Both the position numbers and the translations under genes were made by a program. Shown in pieces: positions 1-8,171 of a stretch of 64,000 nucleotides of DNA. The notes under the pieces were generated by a model, which did no database searches, had not been told where the DNA came from, and worked only from the letters and a program-made list of their open reading frames with translations. The stretch's first letter is position 1; every line of letters begins with the position of its first letter. The stretch covers positions 1-64,000 of the forward strand of contig JBBDYG010000048.1 of NCBI GenBank assembly GCA_040901765.1, given 5' to 3'. This stretch comes from JBBDYG01 sp040901765 (GTDB taxonomy: Bacteria; Planctomycetota; Planctomycetia; Pirellulales; Lacipirellulaceae).

Positions 1-17
1 CCAACGAAAGCAACTGA

Positions 18-344
18 CATGGATTCAACCTTCGTGCTAGCAAGACGGAAAATTCTAGCACTCCGAGAGGAGGCCTTTCCTTCCTGCTAACTAACGCAAT
101 TATTAAACCAACTGCCCGACACTCGATTGCCCTGGTGCCGGGGAAGAACGTGGTTGTGAAGTGGCAGCGAGTCCGTAAGCAAAACCACTGATTCGACGCG
201 TTCTACAACGCGTGTGCCGCAGGCCAGTATGCCGGGGTGCGGCTCGTGGAGGAGCCGCCGCGTCACTTGCCGCCCGAAAAGCGCCCCACGGTTCGTCAAT
301 TGTATGATCGCACCCTTGCCGCCGAGCGGATTCCGCGGTGGTAA
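18..344 (+). pseudogene. Remnant of phage terminase large subunit (C-terminal tail), with internal stop
   Basis: One frame reads continuously from about base 18 to the TAA at 342-344 except for a TGA at 189-191. The readable part contains the run VVVKWQRVRKQNH, then the stop, then FDAFYNACAAGQYAGVRLVEE. GpA-type terminases typically end with a basic segment followed by NHWFD and an alanine-rich helix, so the stop is probably a TGG to TGA change of the Trp in that motif. There is no plausible start codon and the window edge cuts the gene. The family assignment is inference from a short tail; another phage or mobile-element protein is possible. Confidence 0.45.
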
Positions 345-827
345 TCGAAAGCCGAGTGGCCTACCGCTCGGCTGTTAACAGAATTCTCGATGCCGGAAGT
401 TGAGATTCTGTCACGGACTGATCTGGGTGGTGCCAGATAACGGTCGTTTCTCGACGCTTCTCACAGCTGACGAGTTTTGGGACGGCTCGATAGAGGCCTC
501 GACCTGACTCAGGACACGCCCACCTGTGTCACTCCGAAACCGTTACCACCAAACCAGATTTCGGGCGACCCTTGCGCGCGTCGGTGTGTCTCACCTCAGC
601 GCGCAGCGGCCTCCTACACGTGGAAGGGCGCTCTCCCGGTGCAGGCTCGATAGAGCGACCCCTCCTGCCATGGCGCGAGTTGACATGAATAAAGCGTCTT
701 CACGCGCCGAAGGGAGCTGCCTGCACTTGCATTTTCGCTTTACCGTTTCGACAATGCGAATCGGCTACTTGCCTCGTAACTTTTCTCCACCATAGCTTTC
801 ATGCCAGCGGACTCTGTTCCCTAACTC
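345..827. other. Intergenic stretch without a recognisable gene
   Basis: No reading frame here has protein-like composition; the one open frame of 89 codons (526-795) is arginine-rich and looks spurious. The string GGCTCGATAGAG occurs twice, near 483 and 643. The stretch should hold the promoter of the Gabija-like operon, but no convincing -35/-10 pair was picked out. Confidence 0.5.
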
Positions 828-848
828 GTGCCCACCAAAGGCGGAAAC

Positions 849-3107
849 GTGCACCTCCATTCCTATCGAATCGCGAATTACAGAAGACTGAAGGATGTCC
901 ACGTTGCGCTGGCATCTGACATCTCAATTTTCGTCGGTGCGAACAACAGCGGCAAAACGTCCGCGACCCAAGCAATTCATGCCTTCGTCGCAGCGACAGC
1001 AGAGCGGTTCTCGCTATATGACTTCAGTGCCGACTGCTGGAAAACATTCGACGAGATTGGGGAACTGCCGTCCGAAACGGAGGACCTACCAGAGCTACCT
1101 TCAATTAGCCTCGACCTCTGGTTCCAGGTTGACGTAAGTGACCTCCACTTGGTCGTTGCCCTTCTTCCGAGCACTGATTGGGCTGGAAGCGAGGTTGGGC
1201 TCAGAATTGAATTCGCAGCCAAGAGTGTCGTTGATTTGCTCGACGGCTATCGAGCTGCACGCGATGACGCCAGAGAAAAGGCGGCCGCTTTGGAGGCACG
1301 CGCAAATGACCGATATGTGCCGTGGCCAAAGTCGCTAACTGACTACCTCTTAAAGGAACTTCAGAAGGAATTTGAATTCAAGTACTACATCCTAGACCGA
1401 GCGAGATTCGACGATACTTTTCGACCGCGAGATGGGGACTACGTTCCACTTCCTTTAGGTAAAGAGCCAAGCGGAGCGGCCATACTGAAGTCGCTCATTA
1501 AGGTAGATAGCCTCAGTGCTCAACGCCACCTAGCCGACCCTGCTCACAGTAGTGGACAAGGCGTGGGTCGGTCTGAAGACTTGTCTCGTCGCTTAAGCAA
1601 GTTCTACAAACACAATTTGGACCAGAGGCAGGAGGACCACAGTGCCCTTCGTGCCCTTCACGAGACTGAGTTGGCACTGAATGAACATCTTGAAGATGTT
1701 TTCAAGACTACTTTCGACAGCCTCTCCACGCTGGGATATCCGGGCCTTCACAATCCTCGCCTGCAAATACGGTCTGCCATAAATCCGGCGACCATTTTGA
1801 GCCAGGACACTCGCGTCCACTACGTTCTTGGAAACGAGCCTAACGCTCCAACGCTGCCGGATTCTTACAATGGCTTGGGTTTCAAAAACCTCATCTACAT
1901 GGTTGTGGAAATCCTAGACGCACATGCCAGGTGGGTTGCTGACAAAGAGAAGCGAGCACCGCTACACCTGATATTTATTGAAGAGCCGGAAGCTCACTTG
2001 CACGCCCAGCTACAGCAAGTGTTCATTCGCAACGTCCTCAGGCTAGTCCAAGAGGAGGCAGTCGACGGCGACGCCTACAGCTGCCAGGCAATTGTCACAA
2101 CGCACTCCCCACATATTCTCTACGAACGTGGGTTCAAACCAATCAGATACTTTCGACGCGAGTCCGGCGAGGATGGAACGCAAACGACGGACGTGCTCAA
2201 CCTGTCAGCTTTCTATGCGAGCAATCCAGAAGAACGCGACTTCTTAGAGAGGTACCTAAAGCTAACGCATTGCGACTTGTTCTTCGCAGACGCGGCAATC
2301 CTAGTCGAAGGAAATGTCGAACGGCTACTACTGCCCGTCATGATTGAGCGGGCAGCGGCTCAGCTGATGTCAGCTTGTCTGTGCATACTTGAAGTCGGAG
2401 GTGCGTTTGGTCACAAGTTCAAGTCACTTATTAACTTTTTAGGTCTAGTGACGCTGGTGATTACAGACCTTGATAGCGTTACCCAAGTCGAAGGCGCCGC
2501 CGTCGATGAAGATGAAGATGTTCAATACGAGGTGGCTGAAGAGGGAGGCGGCGGGGCTCCGCAGACAAAGCGAGGTCGAGCATGCCTGCCGTCAGCGGCT
2601 AATGCATTAACATCCAATCAAACACTGATTCAGTGGCTTCCAGCTAAACGAAGCATTCAAGAACTTCTCGCCGCCGTTGCTGCCGATAAAGTGCAACCTG
2701 CAGCGGCTGGCACCGCTCATGTGCGAGTTTGCTACCAAGTCCACACGGACGTGGAATGGAATGAAACCACAGTTGCTCTCTGTGGACGCACGCTGGAGGA
2801 GGCCTTCGGCCTAGAGAACGCTGCGTGGTGTCAGCACGTAAACCAGAAGGACCTTAGCCTCAAGCTTCGGCCAGTACCAGCAACCCCCGAAGACCTCGCT
2901 CAAGGGCTGCATAAGCGAGTGGGAGGGAAATCATTCAATAAAACCAAATTCGCTTTGGCTGTACTAATGAGACCGCCCACGGAGTGGACGGTACCTCTCT
3001 ACATTCGTGAGGGCTTGGAGTGGTTAAGCTCCGTAGTACGCCTCGACGGGGCCGTCACCGAAGTCGAAGAGATTACAGCTCCTGCGGAAGCCGAGGCTGC
3101 GACATGA
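849..3107 (+). CDS. OLD-family ATP-dependent endonuclease, GajA-like (Gabija defence)
   Basis: This is a predicted anti-phage nuclease of the OLD family with an N-terminal ABC-type ATPase and a C-terminal TOPRIM nuclease. Visible motifs are Walker A GANNSGKT near residue 30, Walker B LIFIEEPEAH near 375, the H-loop TTHSP near 418, and the TOPRIM motifs LVEG near 485 and DLD near 540, the last followed by an acidic and glycine-rich insertion. The GTG at 849 is preferred over the upstream GTG at 828 because AAAGGCGG lies just upstream and family members begin with a residue pattern like LHSYRIANYRRL. The stop TGA overlaps the next gene's ATG in ATGA, so the two are translationally coupled. The pairing with a UvrD-like helicase is the class 2 OLD/Gabija arrangement. 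At about 752 residues it is clearly longer than the classical GajA of under 600 residues. Confidence 0.8.
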   Translation: MHLHSYRIANYRRLKDVHVALASDISIFVGANNSGKTSATQAIHAFVAATAERFSLYDFSADCWKTFDEIGELPSETEDLPELPSISLDLWFQVDVSDLHLVVALLPSTDWAGSEVGLRIEFAAKSVVDLLDGYRAARDDAREKAAALEARANDRYVPWPKSLTDYLLKELQKEFEFKYYILDRARFDDTFRPRDGDYVPLPLGKEPSGAAILKSLIKVDSLSAQRHLADPAHSSGQGVGRSEDLSRRLSKFYKHNLDQRQEDHSALRALHETELALNEHLEDVFKTTFDSLSTLGYPGLHNPRLQIRSAINPATILSQDTRVHYVLGNEPNAPTLPDSYNGLGFKNLIYMVVEILDAHARWVADKEKRAPLHLIFIEEPEAHLHAQLQQVFIRNVLRLVQEEAVDGDAYSCQAIVTTHSPHILYERGFKPIRYFRRESGEDGTQTTDVLNLSAFYASNPEERDFLERYLKLTHCDLFFADAAILVEGNVERLLLPVMIERAAAQLMSACLCILEVGGAFGHKFKSLINFLGLVTLVITDLDSVTQVEGAAVDEDEDVQYEVAEEGGGGAPQTKRGRACLPSAANALTSNQTLIQWLPAKRSIQELLAAVAADKVQPAAAGTAHVRVCYQVHTDVEWNETTVALCGRTLEEAFGLENAAWCQHVNQKDLSLKLRPVPATPEDLAQGLHKRVGGKSFNKTKFALAVLMRPPTEWTVPLYIREGLEWLSSVVRLDGAVTEVEEITAPAEAEAAT

Positions 3108-5026
3108 CTAATCGCCACAAGAAGCCAGACACCGCAGCGGACTTGCGACTCTACCAGTGCTTAGCCACGGAACCTCCAACTAGCTTTTTGATGACCGCAG
3201 GAGCAGGGTCTGGAAAGACAACGTCGCTCATTAAGGCCCTTCGAAAGATTGTTGAGCTGAACGGCGAACGTCTCGCTCGTAGGCGGCAGAAAGTGGCATG
3301 CATCACCTACACAGAGATTGCGGTTGGAGAGATTGCCGAAGACGTTGGGCACGACACCCTCGTGCACGTATCCACCATTCATAGCTTCCTTTGGACACTC
3401 ATTCGCAACTTCCAAGTTGACATTCGGACCTGGGTCGAGCAACGAATCGACGAGAAATTAGCTGACCTTCGTCAAGCGGCTGCGGCATTCGGACCGCGAG
3501 TGCAGCAGCGGACACGAGACAAGAACGCACGAGATATTGCCCGGTGGGAACAACAGAGAGGTCGGATTTCTCGTGTCCAGTCATTTCGTTACGGAACTGG
3601 AAGTGACTACGCCAATGGCATTCTCGGTCACGATGACATCATCAAGATGGTTCCCCAATTGACCTCAGAGCGTCAACTGATGCGGAGGTTAATCGCTCAA
3701 CAATATCCTTTCCTATTCGTGGACGAGAGTCAGGATACGATGGAAAACGTCGTGGCTGCTCTTAAGGCCGTCGACTTGGAGTTTGGAGAGCAATTCTGCC
3801 TCGGGTTCTTCGGCGACCCCATGCAGCAAATCTACCAGACGGGGATTGGCACGATTGCACGAGAAGACGGTTGGGAGTCGATTACTAAGCCCGAGAATTT
3901 CCGGTGTCCGCTGGCAGTCCTCAGAGTCGCAAACGCAATACGACATGATGGCGACGGCTTGGAGCAAGTAAGGGGCCGCACGGAAATCCGCGACGGAATC
4001 GAAGTGCCGGTGAAAGGTAGTGCACACTTCTTCGCGTTTCCGAACGGTCAGGCACGCGAAGCATCTATTCAGTCGGTCAAGAATTCGATGGCTCGCTTAA
4101 GCACAAACCCGACCTGGCTTGAGCTGGAGAAGGTGAAAATACTTGTCATCGTGCATCGCATGGCAGCGAACAGATTAGGATTCGGCACGCTCTACGAAGC
4201 TTTGAACGACGAGTCTCCCGAGCGGTTTAAGAATGGATTTATCGACGGCACCGCATGGCCCTTACAGCCATTCCGTAGATTCATCGTTCCTCTTGTGACT
4301 GCCGCAGACCAACACGATGAATTCGAAGTGATTCAGTTGTTCAAAGTGCTTTCGCCGTTACTCGCAAGCGAGGGGCTTCGAGGCGCAGAAGTCGCTGAGC
4401 GGCTCGCGTCATGCAGACGATTCACGGAAGAACTCCAGGTCATGATGGGCAATGGTGGTGCCACTGTCGCCGAAGTCCTCCACCTAGTTCATGACCGTAA
4501 TGCGTATCCACTCGACCCTCGGCTGCTCGGCTACCTAAAACTACCCGTCCCCGAAACAGAGCCCGATGAAGAGCACGAATACAGAGAGGAGGATGCTGAC
4601 GAACTCAGCAAAGAAATCACTTCAATGGACGCGTTTCTCCGGTGTCCAGCGAACCAATTACGTGGGTACGTCGAATACTTGAGCAACGCTTCTCCCTTCT
4701 CAACTCAGCATGGAATAAAGGGAACTGAATTCGAACGCGTGCTTGTCGTGCTTGACGATGAAGAAGGAACTCATAAGCAGTTCTCGTACGACAAATATCT
4801 AGGGTTGAAAGAGCTGTCCGATCGAGACGAAGAAAACATTCGGGAAGGACGGGATAACGTCGTCGCGAGAACCCGGCGCCTTTTCTACGTGTGCTGCACT
4901 CGGGCTCAAACAGACTTAGCGGTCGTCCTATTTACCGACGATGTCGAGGCAGCTCGCGAACAAGTCACCGCTCAAGAGTTATTCCCTCCCGAATGTGTTC
5001 ACTTGCCAGGCAACTTGCATGATTAG
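3104..5026 (+). CDS. UvrD/Rep-like superfamily 1 helicase, GajB-like (Gabija defence)
   Basis: Superfamily 1A helicase motifs run in order: motif I TAGAGSGKT near residue 28, motif II FVDESQD near 206, motif III GFFGDPMQQIY near 232, ENFRCP near 265, motif V HGIKGTEF near 535 and motif VI VARTRRLFYVCCTRAQ near 585. In Gabija, GajB is known to sense nucleotide state and DNA ends and to assemble with GajA; that role is inferred here from the operon. The ATG at 3104 overlaps the upstream stop by four bases. An alternative in-frame start at 3020 lies inside the upstream gene and is unlikely. The protein is about 640 residues, longer than the classical GajB of about 500. Confidence 0.8.
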   Translation: MTNRHKKPDTAADLRLYQCLATEPPTSFLMTAGAGSGKTTSLIKALRKIVELNGERLARRRQKVACITYTEIAVGEIAEDVGHDTLVHVSTIHSFLWTLIRNFQVDIRTWVEQRIDEKLADLRQAAAAFGPRVQQRTRDKNARDIARWEQQRGRISRVQSFRYGTGSDYANGILGHDDIIKMVPQLTSERQLMRRLIAQQYPFLFVDESQDTMENVVAALKAVDLEFGEQFCLGFFGDPMQQIYQTGIGTIAREDGWESITKPENFRCPLAVLRVANAIRHDGDGLEQVRGRTEIRDGIEVPVKGSAHFFAFPNGQAREASIQSVKNSMARLSTNPTWLELEKVKILVIVHRMAANRLGFGTLYEALNDESPERFKNGFIDGTAWPLQPFRRFIVPLVTAADQHDEFEVIQLFKVLSPLLASEGLRGAEVAERLASCRRFTEELQVMMGNGGATVAEVLHLVHDRNAYPLDPRLLGYLKLPVPETEPDEEHEYREEDADELSKEITSMDAFLRCPANQLRGYVEYLSNASPFSTQHGIKGTEFERVLVVLDDEEGTHKQFSYDKYLGLKELSDRDEENIREGRDNVVARTRRLFYVCCTRAQTDLAVVLFTDDVEAAREQVTAQELFPPECVHLPGNLHD

Positions 5027-5483
5027 CGAGAGTGGTTCTTGTTGTATAGCACGCGTAGGGCCAATCAACCGCCCTGATCATGAGCTATCCCGCGTCAGTT
5101 CAAGCTTGTTGCTCTACTGCTGAGGTCGCCCCGACCGACGCCAGAAAAGACGTGCGCCAGTTCGCACAGGACGAACCGACATTGGTGACGAGCGCAGGTT
5201 GTCGATATGCCAAGCTAAACCATCTCATGCGAATAAGGCCGTACGTGCACGCCACGAACCCGGTTCCAAATACGTTCGTTTGGCGGCGCTCGTCGGCGTA
5301 AGTCGTTTGACCGAAGGATCTTCGACCCGCAGAGTTTCTATACTCATGTTATCAAACAAAGTGCCAACAAACGTCGAAATCGGAGCTTCTAGGCGTAGAA
5401 AAATCGAGACTCGGCCTCGGTCGCCACGTGTGGCCCGTGTCGCGTCGGTTTCGCCAAGTTGGCCGACGGGGCGTCTCACGAGA
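5027..5483. other. Intergenic stretch without a recognisable gene
   Basis: Several short open frames overlap on both strands, but none has a ribosome-binding site or recognisable motif. The stretch separates the rightward Gabija-like operon from the leftward small-gene cassette, so transcription converges here. No rightward terminator was seen directly after the helicase gene. Confidence 0.5.
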
Positions 5484-5515
5484 AAACGCCCAACGACGGT
5501 GCGTCGTGGGCGTTT
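5484..5515 (-). terminator. Rho-independent terminator of the leftward small-gene cassette
   Basis: On the minus strand the sequence reads AAACGCCCACGACG, a three-base loop, then CGTCGTTGGGCGTTTTC. The stem is about 14 pairs with a single bulged base and is followed by a short T run. It lies 25 bases after the stop codon of the HARE-HTH gene. Confidence 0.75.
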
Positions 5516-5539
5516 GAGTGGCAAGGTTGGCCGGAGCCG

Positions 5540-5875
5540 CTAGGCGCTGATCTTGAACTTTCCGCGCTCGGTCTTAGCGAACCGGGATTCCCGGCCCTTG
5601 GTGGCAATCTCCCGGAGGATGGCCGAATACAAAGTGGCGTGGGGCGTTTTGCCGCCAGGGGTTTTCCAATACCCCTTCTCGGCCATCGCCGCGACGAGCT
5701 CCTTCGAAGTCATCGGCTCCTTCCTCTCGGCCAGCAATTTCGCTGCCGCGTCCAACGCGCTGAGCTTGTCGCGTTTCGCCTTGGCCTTCTTGGCGGGCAT
5801 TGCCTTGGCGCTCTTCTTCGCGGTCTTGGTGCCGGCACGCTTCGCGGTGCGTTTCTTGGTGGTGGTCGTAGCCAT
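5540..5875 (-). CDS. Small HARE-HTH (winged helix) domain protein with basic N-terminal tail
   Basis: The 111-residue product has a Lys/Ala-rich N-terminal tail (about residues 1-40, repeated KKxAK) followed by a compact domain with LSALDAAAKLLAE, MTSKELVAAMAEKGYW and TPHATLYSAILREI. That pattern matches the HARE-HTH/HB1 winged-helix family, which in bacteria is shared with restriction-linked proteins and the RNA polymerase delta subunit. The basic tail suggests nucleic-acid binding. The ATG at 5875 is chosen because GGGAGA lies eight bases upstream; the longer open frame has a non-coding-like N-terminus. It is the last gene of the leftward cassette and is followed by a strong terminator. Its specific role is unknown. 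Confidence 0.7.
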   Translation of the reverse strand: MATTTTKKRTAKRAGTKTAKKSAKAMPAKKAKAKRDKLSALDAAAKLLAERKEPMTSKELVAAMAEKGYWKTPGGKTPHATLYSAILREIATKGRESRFAKTERGKFKISA

Positions 5876-5922
5876 AATCGTTCTCCCATTCAAAAAACTT
5901 CTCGATGGAACGGCTGCCATCG

Positions 5923-6180
5923 TCAGGCGGCGGGAACCACCCGCCGCGATCCGCCGCAGCGGATTTCGGCGCAGATCGAGAAGATTCCGGATAGTACGTT
6001 GGGGCACCTCTCGCTCTCTTGGCGGCACCCGCAGACGAGGCAATGGGCCACCACATCCTGGCAATCGTACTTGCGGTCGTCGGGATGCCGCGGGTCGGGA
6101 CGTAGCGGGCCGACCTGTTCCCGGTGCTTGGTGCGTTTCTTGCATTGCGGACAGCGGCGGATATCGATTCGGGTCTTCAT
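5923..6180 (-). CDS. Small zinc-ribbon-like protein of unknown function
   Basis: The 85-residue product begins MKTRIDIRRCPQCKKRTKHR and contains CPQC near residue 10 and CLVCGC near residue 47, the two knuckles expected of a zinc ribbon. More cysteines follow near 59, 70 and 75. The start at 6180 has GGAGACCC a few bases upstream; the open frame continues further upstream, but that part overlaps the next gene and is not protein-like. Small zinc-ribbon proteins of this kind are common in mobile elements and are usually of unknown function. Nucleic-acid or protein binding is a guess. Confidence 0.6.
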   Translation of the reverse strand: MKTRIDIRRCPQCKKRTKHREQVGPLRPDPRHPDDRKYDCQDVVAHCLVCGCRQESERCPNVLSGIFSICAEIRCGGSRRVVPAA

Positions 6181-6205
6181 TGCATGGGTCTCCGTAGGTG
6201 ATCGT

Positions 6206-6463
6206 TCAATTGGCCAGTTCCCAGGCCCGCTTCGAGCCGTAACAAAGTTGGTCGCCTTCGACGAGGTACAGCACATCGTCGTCTTCGACGTCTTCGTCGC
6301 AGAGCTCTTCGTCGTCGCAGTCGTTGATCTCTTCGCCCGATACGACTCCCAAGAGGGCATTCTCGAACGGGTAGTTGGATTGGGTCATGAGGCGGACTTC
6401 GGCGTCGCCGCCCAGCGCGTCGCGGTACTCTTCGAGGCGGTCGATCAATTCGTCGAGGGTCAT
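6206..6463 (-). CDS. Small acidic conserved-type protein
   Basis: The 85-residue product starts MTLDELIDRLEEYRDAL, which looks like an amphipathic helix, and carries a strongly acidic stretch near residues 47-62 (runs such as DDEELCDEDVEDDD) before a C-terminal segment ending near SKRAWELAN. AGGAGCACGAACG stands directly before the ATG. The gene lies 25 bases from its zinc-ribbon neighbour and 24 bases from the 73-aa gene, so the three are probably co-transcribed. No function can be named. The acidity could indicate a DNA mimic or a ligation acceptor, but neither is shown. Confidence 0.6.
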   Translation of the reverse strand: MTLDELIDRLEEYRDALGGDAEVRLMTQSNYPFENALLGVVSGEEINDCDDEELCDEDVEDDDVLYLVEGDQLCYGSKRAWELAN

Positions 6464-6487
6464 CGTTCGTGCTCCTATGGGTTGGGG

Positions 6488-6709
6488 TTAGTCGTTGGTG
6501 CCGCCGAGAAAGGTCACGATCTCGGAAAGGAGTTCGTTGACGTGCCCGATCGATCCGACGTGGCCCCAGTCGATCTTGGTCTCGCCACCCGGGACGGGCT
6601 CATCTTGAAGTTGTTCTTCGATCCGCGCGAGCAGGTCGCGGGCAACCAGATGGGCGTTCTCGTAGGCGGCTTCGGCCTGGAGGCGTGGTGGCTTGCGTTT
6701 GGCGGTCAT
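6488..6709 (-). CDS. Small protein of unknown function (73 aa)
   Basis: The product begins with a basic segment (MTAKRKPPRLQAEA), continues with an alpha-helical stretch ending ARIEEQLQ, and finishes with a hydrophobic helix (HVNELLSEIVTFLGG). GGAGAGCCAAACG precedes the ATG. The ribosome-binding site forms one arm of an inverted repeat at 6715-6761 that recurs upstream of the amidoligase gene. It is not recognised as a named family. Confidence 0.55.
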   Translation of the reverse strand: MTAKRKPPRLQAEAAYENAHLVARDLLARIEEQLQDEPVPGGETKIDWGHVGSIGHVNELLSEIVTFLGGTND

Positions 6710-6714
6710 CGTTT

Positions 6715-6761
6715 GGCTCTCCGTGTTGGGGGGGAATTCGCATCGCAGTCACACAGGAGCC
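6715..6761 (-). promoter_or_regulatory. Stem-loop covering the ribosome-binding site of the 73-aa gene
   Basis: On the minus strand GGCTCCTGTGT pairs with ACACGGAGAGCC, which contains the Shine-Dalgarno GGAGAG. Eleven pairs form with one bulged A around a 24-base loop, and the 3' arm ends five bases before the ATG. The same arrangement with compensating differences is found at 7716-7772. It could be a translational switch or part of a promoter; the pairing is seen, the function is inferred. Confidence 0.45.
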
Positions 6762-6849
6762 ACATGTACGGGAGAACATCAAGCGGATTCTTGGCAACTG
6801 GCAAAGAATTCTGGAAATTCGTTACGCCCATGGCTTAGTAGTCTCCGCA

Positions 6850-7710
6850 TTAAGCCGCCACCCGTGCCGCTCCGTCATACTTCCGGGCCAGTTCCAGCAG
6901 CTTCGTCTTGATGGCCCGCATGTCGGGCGTCCCGATCTGCCCGAAGGTCTTGTCGCGAAGCGCGCCCTTGTACCAGCCCTTGGTCCAGCCCAGGCGGTAG
7001 AAGAGGCGGTTGAGTTCCGTCTCGCCGTGGCCCGCGCCGGGTCGGTCCCAGCAGCTCTTGGTGCCTTCGCGCTTCGTGTAATCCCAGTCGGATCAGCGGG
7101 TCGTGTGGAGCGCGAGTTCGACAAGGCCCAGGCACATCATCAGGTAGCCGAAAACTTTGGTCTTGTTGAGCGTGCCGGCGAATGCCCGAAATTCAATGCG
7201 GTTCTTTCCGCGGGCGAGGTGCGTGAGATTGAGCAGATGGTAGCGATCTGCTTCGCACCGTTGTTTGGCCTGGTCTTTGTTGGCGTATTGTTTGATTTGT
7301 TTCGTGTAGGTCGTCTGCTCGCGGCGCTTGGTTCCGGTGCTGGCGAAGATGGCCTTCTCGTGGTTGCCGACCAGCGAAATGAGTCGCGCCAAGGCGGCGG
7401 CGTCGCCGTTCCATTCAATGGTTATGTGGAGCCCGCAGGTCGCGTTGACTTTCGCGCCGCGGCTATTGATCGCGTCGAGGGCCGCTTTGACTTCGGCGAC
7501 CCCCGCTTCGCCCCGCAACTTGGGGCTTACGAATTCGCATCCCTTGCGAGAAGGCGTGGTCGGTTGGATGCTGCTGTCCTTCTCTGCTTTCCATCCGGTC
7601 GGCAGCCAAGCGACTTGGTATCCGTTGTGGTACAGCCCGATCGGCGTATCGTCCCGGTTGGGAAGCGTCGTTTCGAATTCGATCCCGAAAGAGATTTCGC
7701 TGGCGTTCAT
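6850..7710 (-). pseudogene. Amidoligase-family gene interrupted by an in-frame TGA
   Basis: From the ATG at 7710 the frame encodes MNASEISFGIEFETTLP, whose GIEFE is the first motif of the Amidoligase_2 family, then CGLHITIEWNG and RGKNRIEFRAFAGT, and reaches a TGA at 7093-7095 after 205 codons. The same frame then continues protein-like for about 80 codons (TKREGTKSCWDRPG, LFYRLGWTKGWYKG, LLELARKYDG) to a TAA at 6850-6852. The TGA probably replaced CGA. Amidoligases are predicted ATP-dependent COOH-NH2 ligases often found on mobile elements. Readthrough or a functional truncated protein cannot be excluded. GAGAG upstream of the ATG is a modest ribosome-binding site. Confidence 0.65.
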
Positions 7711-7715
7711 CGTTG

Positions 7716-7772
7716 GGCTCTCGTGTGTTCGTTCGGCGGGGCGATCGTCGCCCCGCGTGTGACACAAGAGCC
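7716..7772 (-). promoter_or_regulatory. Stem-loop covering the ribosome-binding site of the amidoligase gene
   Basis: On the minus strand GGCTCTTGTGT pairs with ACACGAGAGCC in eleven consecutive pairs, one of them G-U, and the 3' arm holds the GAGAG upstream of the ATG. Inside the loop a second hairpin forms from GCGGGGCGA and TCGCCCCGC. Compared with the element at 6715-6761, the arms differ where a C-G pair is replaced by U-A, which keeps pairing intact. Confidence 0.45.
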
Positions 7773-7964
7773 ATGCATTCGCCAGAAGTTCAAGCCAGAA
7801 AAAGCATCGTTTTGCCGAGATTTAGCAGCTTTTTCCCCGACGCACCGTGGGCCACGACGTTGGCCCGTGTCGCGGTCTCGCGAGGAGCGGACGAGGGGGC
7901 GGAGATGGCCAGACGGCGCGCCTGGGCGCGACGTGGGCGAATGTCGGCGAAAAGGGGGCGTGCC

Positions 7965-8171
7965 GTGGCTGATGCCCCCAACTGGATCGACCCCACCCGG
8001 CTCTCCGTCGAGCAGGCGGCCAAGGTGTTAGCCGCCGCCGCCAAGCTGCGCGTTCCGGCGGAGCAGATTGCCGCCGATGTCGAAGCGGGCGCGCCAATGA
8101 ACACGGATGGAAATTTGAACCTCGTCCACTATGCCTCGTGGCTCGTTAAGGAGATGAGTCGTGGCAGCTGA
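7965..8171 (+). CDS. Small phage-type protein (possible terminase-associated or regulatory)
   Basis: From the GTG at 7965, with AGGGGG eight bases upstream, the frame encodes 68 residues including PNWIDPTRLSVEQAAKVL, a helical stretch, and GNLNLVHYASWLVKEM. The next gene starts inside its 3' end, and both share a motif of the form LxxYxxWLV. Such pairs are reminiscent of the early packaging region of phages and GTA-like islands, but I do not recognise a specific family. An ATG at 7941 would add eight residues. Confidence 0.5.
   Translation: MADAPNWIDPTRLSVEQAAKVLAAAAKLRVPAEQIAADVEAGAPMNTDGNLNLVHYASWLVKEMSRGS

Noticed and set aside
5459..6838. 459-codon open frame on the plus strand
   Set aside because: It overlaps several small leftward genes that each have ribosome-binding sites and coherent products. 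It also reads through the terminator at 5484.
6685..8031. 448-codon open frame on the plus strand
   Set aside because: It runs antisense through the amidoligase gene and across the phage-type genes. The minus-strand frame has the family motifs, so the plus frame is spurious.
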